Assembly: GCA_012934845.2 (NCBI GenBank)
Contig: WNNJ02002717.1
Location: 372,001 to 436,000, forward strand
Source: Pomphorhynchus laevis
Taxonomy: Eukaryota; Acanthocephala; Palaeacanthocephala; Echinorhynchida; Pomphorhynchidae
Reading direction: 5' to 3'
DNA length: 64,000 nucleotides
The stretch's first letter is position 1, and each line of letters opens with the position of its first letter. Below the pieces are notes generated by a model. It saw only the letters and a program-made list of their open reading frames with translations, ran no database searches and was not told the DNA's origin. The translations under genes and the position numbers were made by a program. Below, in pieces: positions 31,340-42,299 of the stretch.

Positions 31340-32930
31340 AACTTCTAGTCAAAGTTAAAAAAGATCAGGATCTTGACGTTGAGACTGGCTGCAGCAATGA
31401 AGAGCGAGGTGATCTGAGGCTCATGGATATGCCGCGCATGATAATACATCCGATTGTTCTTCGCAGCCTCTTAATTTCGGCAGTGTATGAGCTGTAGTTT
31501 TTGAGAGATAGCTTACGAGCAATACTTCGGAGACAATGGTTAGCATCGACACCAATACCACACGAGAATGACAAAATGAATGGCAGGAAAATTTGAGTGT
31601 ACAACGTCACGAATCCTTTCATCATATTTTGCTGTTTTTTATGATTTGTGGAAATCGAACGATGAACTGAGTGATCTGGAGGCATTTGAAGGCGCGTGTA
31701 TGTTACATATACATATATCCAAGAAAGTGCACTGTGTTGTACCTCCAAAAAGTTCATTACATACCATGTCGAGGTGAGCACACCTGTCCGTGGTTGTACT
31801 CGATGCTTGAAAGGTGACATGTGAATTGAGTGGTTGAAGTGTTGGCTCGACCTGCACTCCGGACGATACTTTTGTAATTGCTTTTGCAATATAATCACAT
31901 ATACAATTATGTCTAACGTTCGGGAGGTATCCGTGTGTACACGACAGAGCATGAGATATGGAATTGCGTTGATAACATGAGCAATTTTTGCAAACGTCTC
32001 TGACGAGCTGACCGTACCTGGCAGCAATAGCGTCTTTAAATATTGTGTTATTCAGAACTGCGCTACTCGAGTTCAAGGGATAAGCCGTGATCCAGGCAGA
32101 AGCACCGCAAACTGTGGCATGATCCAATGCGTTTTGCATGTGCTCGTCCAATTTACAGTAGATTGACTGTCTGTGTAATTGGAAATGGACTTTATTTGAC
32201 TGTTAAAACGTTGATCGACAAACTGACTGCTGTTCCAGAATATCTCCTAAATCCAGGTTGTCCAGAAAAGGTTGGCAGAAAGTAGGCGACTTATTATAGT
32301 TTGTCTTCGCAGAGTTACACGGGTCAAAGATAACCAGTCCGCCCAACCCCACAAGAAGTCTTACTTGCTTTCATATTATGTCAATCGATACTGAATCGAT
32401 CAAGAATAAGCTATCAATTTGAGTGCGCAATTCATTATTTAGTTTCTTAAACGATAGAGGGTGGCACGAGCATGTACGTTGAACATAAATCCAGTTATGT
32501 TGAAGTGATTTCGTTAAGCATGCATAAAATGTCTATAGATCAGATTTGTCTATCTGGCATAATCGCCTAAGCTTGTCCTGAATCTCTAATACTTTCAAAC
32601 AAACCAACTGTGATACAAACTATTCAGTATCAATAGGAGCGCCAAGAACGGACACACTGTCGTTTGTGATTTTAACCCATGACGGAAAGAACAATTCACC
32701 ATTCCTTTGACGAGATAAGTCATTGACAAAGGCCTTGCATTTCATCGGATTAATATGAAATCCATATTTTGGAGCAATTTCTGCTAAAAAAAGCATACGC
32801 TATCGGCGCGACCAATAAAATTACCGTCATCAGCATACCAGTATTGGCGCATCATGGGAAACTTGTCCCTAACTCTGTGAGTCATTAGTAGCGTTGCGGC
32901 AGCAAAAGCTGTCATGGCCAGTGAATGCTA
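31340..32930 (-). mobile_element. R2-like non-LTR element, decayed minus-strand copy
   Basis: Read on the minus strand, the copy starts inside the RT (an FAAATLL block, then QYWYADDGNFIG near 32840), passes the thumb, and reaches the C-terminal zinc and nuclease region: CGASAWITAYPLN, CSCYQRNSISHALSC, VRHNCICDY and HLDMVCNELFGG followed by FLDICICN. Each matches the whole element at 34240-37733 (GASSWLQTSPL, CECGDDICLTHALSC, IRHNEVRDV, HPDIVCGGLFGG, FIDVCVFN). It is 5'-truncated near 32930 and carries multiple frameshifts and stops. Confidence 0.75.
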
Positions 32931-33189
32931 CCATATATACATTAATAATATTAATTATTATGCATTGATAATTAATTATATAATTAATAATATGATATAT
33001 AAAAATTAATCATTATAAATATTGACAAATTAATACGTCAAATATATGTGTTATATTATATTAATTATATAATAATTAATATATGTAAATATAAATATGT
33101 CATCTTTACGATATAAATAAATAGTAGTTTTAATTGATATTAATTTAATGTTCATAACTAGATAAATACTTTGTTTATCATTAAGATTG
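32931..33189. other. AT-rich spacer
   Basis: Simple AT-rich sequence between the truncated R2-like copy and a minus-strand Penelope-like copy. No feature seen. Confidence 0.4.
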
Positions 33190-34239
33190 TTTTTATTAAG
33201 AATCAGGCTACCTCGATAAATTTGTTCGCTTATTAAATAAAAATTATTAGAGTTAATATTATTATCTAAATTATTATTTAAATTATTAGAATTATATCAT
33301 CGATATATCAAACATATTTCATATCTTTATATTATTTAAATTTATTTTTTACACAGTTGTGGACAAGTTCATATTTTGTAAAGCTTAAAAATGAATCGGC
33401 TATATTTGGGCTACTATTACCTCCTATTGGAACACCTTTTATTTGTTTGATTTATCTTTTGTTTGTTTGATTTATTTGTTTTTATTTGATTCATAAAAAT
33501 ATTTAAGGATTCTATTAATTCAATTTTATCCATATATTTGTATTTACTTGATTGTTTAATTTTCGTTAGATAGGCGTTATAGTTATTATAGCATGTATAT
33601 GTATATCTTTTCCCAAATATAAGGTTATTTAATTTTTCTAACGCTTCTTTAATATCTACTAAACCTAGATTTGTATAAAGCGTACTAAAATCGTACGTAT
33701 TTATATTCTGAATATTTATTCATTTGTACTACATACGAAACTAGGTTTTTATTGGATTTTTATGTAATTTTTGATTTCAACATAATACCGTATAGTTTTA
33801 TTATATGTTTCAACCTTTATACCCCTTTTATTAAATATTGAACGGTGACTTGTGATAATTGTTTTTTAAATAAAATCACTACATTCATATGTTGTGTTTA
33901 TATTTAAATCATTATAATTAACTTATTTCATCAGTATATCATAATAAAGCTTTTTGCATATGAAGACAAAGTTATTACTAGCTTTATCAATAGTTGTTAT
34001 TATATAGTTATGCTTTAATTTAGTAAGTTCTGTATACATACCTTTATTAATTTGATCTTTCCTTTTATAATTGTTTGTTATTTTCACTCTCTCTAATTTT
34101 ATCTAATATATAAGTTTTCCAAATGCTTATCCTCGATGTATTCAAGCTTTCGCTATTAATCAGCTTACCAAAGTAAACATTTTAGTCATTATATAATAAA
34201 TTGTAGACTTATTTTTACTGTTATTATTTAATCTATATT
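33190..34239 (-). mobile_element. Penelope-like element, minus-strand copy (left part)
   Basis: The reverse complement matches 3230-4330 of the plus-strand Penelope-like copy: RT blocks around KAGLVDIK, TNLGLVDI and the YGTILY/K-LHK-NP region are recognisable in broken frames, and TTTGTATAAAGCGTACTAAA at about 33670 mirrors the DFSTLYTN coding sequence. The copy is interrupted at 34239 by the R2-like element and resumes at 37748. Confidence 0.7.
34226..34239 (+). repeat. Left 14-bp target-site duplication of the R2-like element
   Basis: ATTTAATCTATATT, repeated exactly at 37734-37747. The 14 bp belong to the interrupted Penelope-like sequence. Confidence 0.85.
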
Positions 34240-37200
34240 GACCTTAAAAAATTTTGGTTTCTGATAAACATACATTTGAGATATAATAACATACACAAAT
34301 TACACATCTCACAATAAATAACGTACATCAGCTATTTGGACAATTACAGTATTAAATCTACAAAGATTTGTCACGTTCTACAAGTAAACCTACAATTTTT
34401 TACATTTGGACATCTAACAGTCAACGAAGCCGTACGCCAAGGGCACATCCCGGGGTGCGCTATTTAAGTTGACCTCGAAATGACAAAAGGCAAACCTCGA
34501 AATTCACCCAGATGCTGTGGATGCAACGGGCAGAACGCAGTCTGCAAGGGATGCAAATGCGCAAAGGCAAGCACATATTGCACGGACTGTGCCGCTACGA
34601 ACTGCACCAACCGAGGAAATTCACCGATAATAGTTGACCATTCCACTAGCTGCTCAACCAGTAGCCACGTAACCACAGTTAAAGAGCCGGCTAATTCCAT
34701 AGCGCCCATCCAGGAGGATGTCCGTACAATTAACCATGTGTTTTTAAACCCCCGACCGACCGCTGCCAGTCGCGATTTACTCAATGATCGCCCGTCCGCT
34801 GAAAGGATGCCATGCAGCTATGAAGATTCTATTAATTTTATGTACAATAAAGTCATTCTTTGTAAACCGAATCTACTATCTTTACCCATTTGCCAAGCTA
34901 GCAATCGGTTCATAGACTTATTGGCTTCGAGGTACTTGGATGTTGGTGAGGGTACTGCAAATGAAGGTATCGCGCTCAAAGAAGTTACAGTTATTTGTCA
35001 GCTCATACTGCAGCGAATCCCATCCCGAAAAGCCGCAGTTATTCGGAAAACCCTAGAGAGGCGTACTCAAATGTGGGCAGATAAACAAATCCATGATTTA
35101 TTTGAAGAGGCTTTTGCTCTGCAACAGAAAGTAGTTCAAGGCTTGACGAAGAGTGTTCGTATTACAAATCAAAATGAGAGTGGAGTGTTCTCTAGGCTGA
35201 TGCAGTCTGGAAAAACACATGCCGCTATTCGGACGTTAGATTCTCAATATGCGTCTCTGCCTCTACTCAAACCTGACGATGAGATTGACGGAGTAACTAT
35301 ATACGATATCTTATTGGACTTACACCCGCCAGGAAAGCCTATCCATAAAGAATCAATCCTGAATGTTCCTCTACCAGGCTGCATGCCTCATCACGCTGTT
35401 GTGTTCTCTGCAATCGATGGGCAGATCATACTCAAAGCAGCAATGATGACTCACGGCTGCGCCGGTCCATCTGGAATGGATGCTGTTGCTTTCAGACGAA
35501 TGATCAGTTCATTTGGTCCTCATTCACGAAAACTAGCAGACGCCATTGCTTCTTTTGCAATTCGGATAGCAAGTGAACGTGTTGACCCATCTATTCTGGA
35601 TGCTTTTACAGTAAGTTGTCTTGTGGCTCTTGATAAGAAACCAGGCGTGCGCCCTATTGGCATAGGAGAGATAGTTCGCCGTATTGTGGGAAAGGTAATT
35701 ATGAGCTTAATAGGAAAGGATCTTCAGGCAGTGTCTGGGCATGTTCAAATGTGTAGTGGACAGCGCGGTGGAATGGAGTACATCATACACAGAGTTTCCG
35801 AGACTATCACGGTCAATGATCAGTATGTGTTACTTTCCGTGGATGCAAAGAACGCATTCAATACGGCAAATCGGAAGGTTGTACTAGCTAACGTTCCTTT
35901 TATTTGTCCTGCTCTTGAGTGTATTCTGCATAATACGTATTCAGAGCCGTCAAAGTTAGTGTGTTGTGGCCGTTCTTTGCGATCCCAAGAAGGATTTACA
36001 CAAGGGGATCCTCTAGCTATGGCTGTTTTTGCAGTGTCCTCGCTGGCAATTATTCATCGAATTCGCGAGTCAGTTCCGCACGTAAGTCAGTATTGGTATG
36101 CGGACGACGCAAATTTTATGGGGTCGTTAGAGGACGTTACTCGAGTTTGGGACCTACTCGAATCATTTGGTCATCAGCATGGCTACTTTGTTAACGCCAA
36201 TAAATCAATTGTGATGATTCATTCTGAACAGCTAGAAGAAACCGAAAAACGATTTGAAAAATACAACGTCCGTATTGAGACAAGGGGTGTCAAACTGCTA
36301 GGATCACCTGTTGGAGACGCCGAATTTGTCAAGAATATGAGTGGTGAGCTCATATCCAAATGGTCTTGTTTGATCAGGAAACTTGCCAATGCGGCAAAGC
36401 ATGATGCCCAGTCAGCATATGTCGCCTTTGTCAAAGCCTGTCAATCAAAGTGGTTACATTTATGCAGGACAACCCAATGTGATCCAGGTTGGTTCTCTGA
36501 AATTAGACAGCTAATATTTGGGCAGTTCGCTTTCGATGTATTTGGGCACACACTGGACGAAACTGAGCAGTTGATTTGTAGTCTCCCTTTGAGTTTCGGA
36601 GGTATGGGATTTCGAGATCCTTGCGTAGACGCTCCATACGTGCTGAACGCGTCAAAACGGTTGTGCAGAGCTTTTGACCAGTCGGATAATATTCTCGAAG
36701 TAGATAGGCTACAAACCCAAGCTCTGAAAGATATTGCTAACGACAACAGATTGCGTTCTGCTTCACTATTGGTTGGCTTACGTGAACGTGCTTCAATTCA
36801 AACAGTCAAGCTTCTACAGTATGCATCGATCAAAGGGGCTTCAAGTTGGCTTCAAACGAGTCCTCTTAAAGCGTCGGGATTTAACATGACAAAATTCGAA
36901 TTTCAGGATGCGGTTGCTGCAAGGTATAACTGGTCCTTATCTAGTCTACCGAAAAAGTGCGAATGTGGAGATGATATCTGTCTAACCCATGCATTGTCGT
37001 GCAAAAGAGGGGCTCTCCCAATTATTCGTCACAATGAGGTAAGGGATGTTTTGGCCTCCGCCTTATCTGAAATATGCAACGGCGTCGGGATTGAACCCGC
37101 ACTCCAGCCCGTTACAAATGCCTTTGTATTTCAGTGCTCGACCACAGCCCGCGGAGAAGATGCTCATCCTGATATTGTATGCGGCGGTTTATTCGGTGGT

Positions 37201-37733
37201 AGGTTGGAGCGGACATTCATAGATGTCTGCGTCTTCAACAACTTGGCTCCATCTTATCACCTAAGGACTGTCGATGCAAGTTTCGAATACCACGAGAATC
37301 GGAAAAGAGCAAAGTATCAGGAACGAATTAGTGAAATTGAACACTCGTCTTTCATACCGTTTGTCCTGACAGCTACTGGAGGATTTGGTCCGACAGCGAA
37401 ACGGTTGATGCAGACAATCGCTGCAAGGATGTCCTCCAAACTGCAACGAAGCTATAGCGATATGATTTCGCTTATACGATCACGATTTAGTATAATTCTC
37501 GCGCGTTCTATTTCCTGCTGCATGCGGGCTCCACGATCACGAATCGGTGAATTTACTCGGCCCATGGGGAACACGGTGACTGGAATAGCTTCAATTGGAT
37601 GAATGCATTATTTTTTTTCTTTCTACGTTGGAATGTTTCATAACTTTTGTACATTTACGAATTATGACAGTAGTGGCCCATTTGAGGGAACCTTATTTTC
37701 TGTACATTCGGAATAAATATTATTATAAAAAAA
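34240..37733 (+). mobile_element. R2-like non-LTR retrotransposon, apparently complete
   Basis: A 3494-bp insertion bounded by exact 14-bp target duplications. It has a 240-bp leader, a single intact ORF (34480-37602) and a 131-bp 3' UTR ending GGAATAAATATTATTATAAA with a short A run. It interrupts a minus-strand Penelope-like copy, and the empty site can be read directly from the flanks. An intact ORF and exact duplications indicate a recent insertion, so the family has probably been active lately. Classical R2 inserts only in 28S rDNA; this one sits in AT-rich repeat DNA. Confidence 0.85.
34480..37602 (+). CDS. R2-like ORF protein: Cys-rich N terminus, RT, zinc and endonuclease-like C terminus
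   Basis: 1040 aa with no breaks; the ATG is the first in frame after the leader. Residues 12-42 hold nine cysteines (RCCGCNGQNAVCKGCKCAKA and then YCTDC...NC), unlike the CCHH fingers of classical R2, and probably bind nucleic acid. The RT spans about 320-640: GCAGPSGMDAV near 327, KPGVRPIGIGEIVRRIVGK near 390, SVDAKNAFNTANRK near 452 (first catalytic Asp), EGFTQGDPLAMAVFA near 505 and YWYADDANFMG near 537 (catalytic DD). The C-terminal part has CECGDDICLTHALSC near 827 (a CCHC-type motif), IRHNEVRDV near 850, HPDIVCGGLFGG near 897 and RTFIDVCVFN near 911. This layout fits the restriction-like endonuclease of R2/NeSL-type elements. Target-primed reverse transcription is the expected activity. 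I do not know a family name. Confidence 0.85.
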   Translation: MTKGKPRNSPRCCGCNGQNAVCKGCKCAKASTYCTDCAATNCTNRGNSPIIVDHSTSCSTSSHVTTVKEPANSIAPIQEDVRTINHVFLNPRPTAASRDLLNDRPSAERMPCSYEDSINFMYNKVILCKPNLLSLPICQASNRFIDLLASRYLDVGEGTANEGIALKEVTVICQLILQRIPSRKAAVIRKTLERRTQMWADKQIHDLFEEAFALQQKVVQGLTKSVRITNQNESGVFSRLMQSGKTHAAIRTLDSQYASLPLLKPDDEIDGVTIYDILLDLHPPGKPIHKESILNVPLPGCMPHHAVVFSAIDGQIILKAAMMTHGCAGPSGMDAVAFRRMISSFGPHSRKLADAIASFAIRIASERVDPSILDAFTVSCLVALDKKPGVRPIGIGEIVRRIVGKVIMSLIGKDLQAVSGHVQMCSGQRGGMEYIIHRVSETITVNDQYVLLSVDAKNAFNTANRKVVLANVPFICPALECILHNTYSEPSKLVCCGRSLRSQEGFTQGDPLAMAVFAVSSLAIIHRIRESVPHVSQYWYADDANFMGSLEDVTRVWDLLESFGHQHGYFVNANKSIVMIHSEQLEETEKRFEKYNVRIETRGVKLLGSPVGDAEFVKNMSGELISKWSCLIRKLANAAKHDAQSAYVAFVKACQSKWLHLCRTTQCDPGWFSEIRQLIFGQFAFDVFGHTLDETEQLICSLPLSFGGMGFRDPCVDAPYVLNASKRLCRAFDQSDNILEVDRLQTQALKDIANDNRLRSASLLVGLRERASIQTVKLLQYASIKGASSWLQTSPLKASGFNMTKFEFQDAVAARYNWSLSSLPKKCECGDDICLTHALSCKRGALPIIRHNEVRDVLASALSEICNGVGIEPALQPVTNAFVFQCSTTARGEDAHPDIVCGGLFGGRLERTFIDVCVFNNLAPSYHLRTVDASFEYHENRKRAKYQERISEIEHSSFIPFVLTATGGFGPTAKRLMQTIAARMSSKLQRSYSDMISLIRSRFSIILARSISCCMRAPRSRIGEFTRPMGNTVTGIASIG

Positions 37734-37747
37734 ATTTAATCTATATT
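37734..37747 (+). repeat. Right 14-bp target-site duplication of the R2-like element
   Basis: ATTTAATCTATATT, an exact copy of 34226-34239. Confidence 0.85.
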
Positions 37748-38250
37748 TATACCCTTTTGATAGCATTTTCTTTAATTTCATCAAATATATAATCTTTTCA
37801 AATTTTCATCTTTGATGTGTTTAAGCTTTCGCCATTAATGAGCTTAAAAAAGTAAGGATTTTAGTCATTATATAGCAAATTGTAATTTTTATTTTTTGCT
37901 ATTATTATTTAGTCTATATTTATATTCTTTTGATAGTTTTTAGCTTGATTTACCATTTTCAATTAATTCTAGATTATGGGTATATATATGTTCATTTATT
38001 TTATCAAAATTAAGACTTTTACAATTGCATTCTGTTTCCATTATGTTTCTAATATTATCGTTACATATTGATTTTAATTCTTTATTATAATTACAAATTT
38101 TTCGTCCTAATGGTGGTAGGAGTTTATACCTTATTTTTGGAATATATTTACTTAAATCTGATCATATTATTTCTTTACTTTTAGAATTATTTAAAAGTCC
38201 GGCTATATTTATGTTATCTATACATTTATAAATGAGTTTAATGGTTAGTG
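37748..38250 (-). mobile_element. Penelope-like element, minus-strand segments right of the R2-like insertion
   Basis: The first about 35 bp (TATACCCTTTTGATAGCATT...) continue the copy that was interrupted at 34239. From about 37781 a second, overlapping segment starts again at ATCAAATATATAATCTTTTC, so two Penelope-like copies or a rearranged copy abut here. The second segment runs through sequence mirroring 2905-3380 of the plus-strand copy, including the region encoding LPPLRRNF. It stops before the GIY-YIG part. Confidence 0.65.
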
Positions 38251-38267
38251 TGCTTTATAGTTTTGAA

Positions 38268-38284
38268 TTAGTTATGAATTAGTT
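38268..38284 (+). repeat. Left target-site duplication of LINE F
   Basis: TTAGTTATGAATTAGTT, repeated at 42127-42143. Confidence 0.75.
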
Positions 38285-38317
38285 TTTTGTGTGTTTTTTA
38301 CTTTAATAAAATTTAGC

Positions 38318-39508
38318 ATGTCGGAGCGTTCAAAGAACTCAATGAAAACTAATTTTCCTGCCAATGCAATAAACGAGGTAAGTGGAGATTTAGCTTCTCT
38401 TGAATATATTTCGAAAGGGGAACTCCCCCCGGTACCAAAATTATCCAACCTCGTGATTATCAGACTTTTGGTGCCTCTGGAAAGGCAGAACATGTTCAAT
38501 GTTTTTATAAGGGGCTTTGCCGATGGATTTAAAAAAGGGATATTGTTCAATGCGATTAAATATTATGAATCTGAGATTAAAATCTCATTCTGCACTCCTG
38601 ATCTGGCAATGTCGTACGTCGACTACTTTTAAAAAGAGCATTCGGAACAAGGTATAATTGCTTCCAAACCAATCCTGGCAACAATAAAGATAAATAACAT
38701 GCCCACATACATTTCAGAACAAGATATATCAGCCCTAGAAACTGATTACAAAATCTCTAACGTGCGCTTTATAAAAGGGATTAAAGGCTTCCCCATTCCC
38801 GTGGCGTTCTGCAATGCCCCGGTTGATGAAGCTCTAAAACTATCGATTTCGACATGCAATCCTTTTATGGGGTATAATTTGAGATTTTCAATAATCGAAA
38901 CCGACTCACTAACGTACCCTCACTGCACCAATTGCCATCAGTGGGGGCATTGGTCTGCTGGCTGTTCTTTACCCCATAAGTGCGGCGTGTGTGGTACAAC
39001 TGCTATACATCCTGAGAAGTGCGAAAGTAAGCCATTTTGCGCAAACTGCGGTGGTGAGCACCCCGCATGGTCAAAAAAGTGTAAAATCTTTAAAGCGTAC
39101 CAAAAGAGACACAGGGGTGTGACAGCAAAACCGACTAGCTTCGTGGAAGCTGTCTCGTCTAACAAGAAAGACGACAGGATGCCGGATACGGAAATTCATA
39201 AACTTATTGAAATGCAGCATCAGGCATTAATGATTCAACTTGAAAAATTGGTCCAAAAATTGGTGGGTCAATTAGCGGAATCCTTCCGTTCTTCTCCTTC
39301 TGGGAAGACTAACAATATTAAGAAGCCACAAAAATCTAAGAAACGAAACGGGTCAGCGCTGAGCATAGCTGCTCTGAAGCTTGCTCGGAAGGATTCGATC
39401 TGGGCTATGGCTAACGAGGGAAATGAAGATATCGCCCGTGGGCAAGCGACTCCATTTGTCGTGACGGGAAGCGGTAAAGGCGACCTTTCCGCCTCTAGTT
39501 GCGACTAG
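38318..39508 (+). pseudogene. LINE F ORF1, gag-like zinc-knuckle protein
   Basis: The frame starts MSERSKNSMKTNFPA and is interrupted by a single TAA at 38630-38632; the rest (38699-39508) is in the same frame. The middle holds an RNA-recognition-like part (ISNVRFIKGIKGFPIPVAFC). Then come CTNCHQWGHWSAGC, CGVCGTTAIHPEKC and CANCGGEHPAWSKKC, a CCHC triplet of the kind found in ORF1 of Jockey- and I-type LINEs and thought to coat element RNA. A Lys/Ser-rich tail follows (GKTNNIKKPQKSKKRNGS). Confidence 0.75.
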
Positions 39509-39542
39509 ATGGAGGGCGTCCCACTTCGGTAACACTTACGCA

Positions 39543-41998
39543 ATGGGAAGTAATCAAGGGCCTTTTTCACTGAATATCCTTCAGTGGAATTCGGGAGGTG
39601 CTTCCGCCCTTAGCCTTCTATCTGGTAGAGATGCAGATGTTATAGTCCTTCAGGAGACGCGGTCTATCCGTCTCCCCAGGATATTACTCGATTTATCCCT
39701 AAGCACATATACACCCACTTTACTCCTTACATAACCCCCCCCTCACTCCTCTTCATCTCAAGGTCTTTTAACCCTAGTAAAAAGCTCATTAAGATCATCC
39801 CTCCTATTAAACTACTCTTGTCCAGCCCTATCTTGTTTAGCTATATCACTTTGTAAGAACGGTAAGCGTATAAGCATAGCCAATGTCTATATTCGGCCAG
39901 GAGAAATTCACAAGAACCGTGACCTCCTGGATCAAATATTGGGGAGCGGTTATGACATGTTACTTGGTGACTTCAACGACAGAACTGGTCGTTGGATTAA
40001 TGCAGCACTCCGAAGAGCAAGGATCGACTATCTTATTCATAAACCACCTTCCCCAACCTTTCATTGCTCTACAACAAATTCTCTCCTCGACATATTACTG
40101 CTACATAAGATGTGGTTGTTGAAACCCATTTGCACCGAGCAGTCGCGTCAACAACAGACCACCTCTCATGACCTAATTCGCTGGAGGCTAGAGGACGATA
40201 CGTTGCTTAGAAGAAGGTTTCACTTTGACCCTATTAGAGTGGCCTTCTTTCAGGCAGCTATCCAACTCTTCCCCAGAATTGGAATTGAGAGTTTGACCGA
40301 ATTTAATTCCTACCTCTCATCGCAAGCTACCGCGATCCTTTCGACTACCTATAAAGGTCGAATATACAATCCTACTCCAACAAAGCTCAAGGTCCTAGCT
40401 AAAATGTTACACCTTCCCAATCTCTCTTTCCGCCAGACATATCCTCTCGAATGAATATTGGAGCTCTAGATATAGGCTCCAACTGAGCAGGGATAGGGCA
40501 AGCATTGCTCGCCTAAACCCTTCTCAGGCTTCCTTCTGGAAGATATTCAAGAAGGAGAAGTTTGTTTGCTGGAAGGATAGAGCCTTGGTTTGGATTGGTA
40601 GCATAGGCCTTGACAAAGTTTTAGAGGAGTCACTTTCCTTACATAATTATGGAGCCACTCAATCTCCCCAACCAATCCCGCCTTGGTGTGACTTCAGGAG
40701 TAGGGACTTATCTGTTACAGATATCCTTAACTCCTGGGGACCACTCCCGGGCACCTCCAAATCCCACGCGCCACTCACCACTCGTGTCTGTCAGCTTTTG
40801 ACATACAGTCAGAGAAAGGAGGTCGCCATCACAATGCTATTAGCCTCCCCGTCTGACATAGCGGACATCAACATCAGCCGTCGAGTTTTTTACCTAAAAA
40901 GAGATTAATCACTTGTCCTAAAGATCTGCGGCCCATCTCGATTCAAAACGCCCTCATATCCATCTACGAGAAAGCGCTTGCGCGTAGAATCCGCGTTCAT
41001 TTATGTAGGCGTAATTTGATCCCACCGAGTTTTCATGGGTTTGTCAAAAGGCGCTCGGTCCATTCAGCAATTGGTGAAGTGCATCAGTTTTGTCAGGATA
41101 ATAGTCATCAGCTTGCTGTGGCTGTTTTTCTTGATTTTTCAGCTGCATTTGACCGGATCTCCATTCCCTTCGTTATCTCCTCTCTCAGGTCCCTCGGGTT
41201 GCCTGCGAGAATTGTTAACAGGGTGGAGATATTGCTGTACACCAAGCGGTTCTACTATGAAGACGACCCTGATGCGCGTCAGTTCTACCCTATTACGGGT
41301 GTACCTCAAGGATCCCCACTTTCTCCTATCTTATATCTTGCTGCATCCATTGTTCTATTCAAGAATTTTAAACGTGATCAACATCTAGTGGTATATGCTG
41401 ATGATACCACAGCCTTGTTCTCTGGACGCAGGTGCAAAGATGTAATCTCTGACATCAGCCGTTTCTTTTTAAGATTAAAAGATCAGTTGCCCCCATCCAA
41501 TCTTATTTTAAACTCCTCTAAATCACAGGTGGTAGTCTTTAATGGCGTTCCTGCCACCAGAAGAAACTTAAGAGACTAGCACTCTCTGCACTCTCCTCCA
41601 TTTTGCAGCATCAACCACTCCCCATCTTCACGAGTCGAGTAAAATATCTGGGGTTCACCGTTACGGTGAATTGGTCGGCGAAAGCTGACCTGGATAGACT
41701 TAAACGTATCCTGAAGAAAGCTAGGTGGGCTCTGAAACGGGCCCAGCATCTGTCATTGAATGGGATAACCCAAGTGCGCCTCTGGGGTACTTGGGCTATC
41801 TTGGGATTAGTCTTCTTCTCACGAGGACGTCCCCCAGAACAAAGACTAAGGTTTCTCAAGCTCCTCATCTCGAGATTACCAACCATAGTCCGCCTTGACT
41901 GGACCCTTAGGTGTGTGAGAGACCCCGAATGGTTCAGTCAGAGGGCGGCGCGCTGGTGTGGCCGAGGGGCTCAGATCCCTCTGGACCTGAGGCCGTGA
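39543..41998 (+). pseudogene. LINE F ORF2, APE endonuclease plus RT (broken)
   Basis: Starts MGSNQGPFSLNILQWNSGGA 34 bp after the ORF1 stop. Endonuclease pieces lie at 39543-39734 and 39939-40454 (DMLLGDFNDRTGRW, STTNSLLDILL), followed by the linker with NPTPTKLKVLAKMLHLPN. The RT runs about 40900-41580 with AVAVFLDFSAAFDRISIPFV, TGVPQGSPLSPILYL and VVYADDTTALFSG. The C-terminal part at 41603-41998 shows VKYLGFTVTVNWSAKADLDR. The reading frame changes several times, so no full-length protein can be made. Confidence 0.75.
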
Positions 41999-42126
41999 AT
42001 ATAAGTTGAAGATTTCAAAATACACGTCGTGAACAGCTTCTATTTAAAGTTTTCTTTTGCATGTTTTTGTTTCTTAAGTTTTTTTTATCAGTTATATAGT
42101 TATTAATAAAACCCTTACTTACTTAC

Positions 42127-42143
42127 TTAGTTATGAATTAGTT
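42127..42143 (+). repeat. Right target-site duplication of LINE F
   Basis: TTAGTTATGAATTAGTT, directly after the (CTTA)n tail, exact copy of 38268-38284. Confidence 0.75.
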
Positions 42144-42299
42144 ATTTCATAGTTATGAATTTTATTGGAAGGAGCATGTACATTAAAGATGGCGACGTAA
42201 AGAAACGTCCGCTGGAACCTACCACCAAGCAAACCACCACACCCGCATCGAGAGCCGTACGTCATGCTTTTTACACGTTGTCGCATTTTTAGATACTAT

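Larger units (their letters stand above)
38285..42126 (+). mobile_element. Jockey/I-like LINE (family F) with zinc-knuckle ORF1
   Basis: About 3.84 kb between 17-bp target duplications. ORF1 (38318-39508) carries three zinc-knuckle-like motifs. ORF2 (39543-41998) has an APE-type nuclease start (LNILQWNSGGA, VIVLQETRS, MLLGDFNDR) and an RT (AVFLDFSAAFDRI, GVPQGSPLSPILY, VVYADDTTALF). The 3' end is a short CTTA microsatellite (ACTTACTTACTTA) with no long poly(A). ORF1 is broken by one in-frame stop, ORF2 by several frameshifts. A second copy with an internal deletion begins near 62960. Confidence 0.85.

Noticed and set aside
34464-34784. Minus-strand ORF opposite the start of the R2-like ORF
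   Set aside because: Antisense shadow; the plus-strand frame has the family motifs and is 1040 codons long.
37080-37115. tRNA T-arm-like sequence GGGATTGAACCCGC
   Set aside because: It lies inside the R2-like ORF in a conserved coding stretch (GVGIEPALQP), with no acceptor or anticodon arms.
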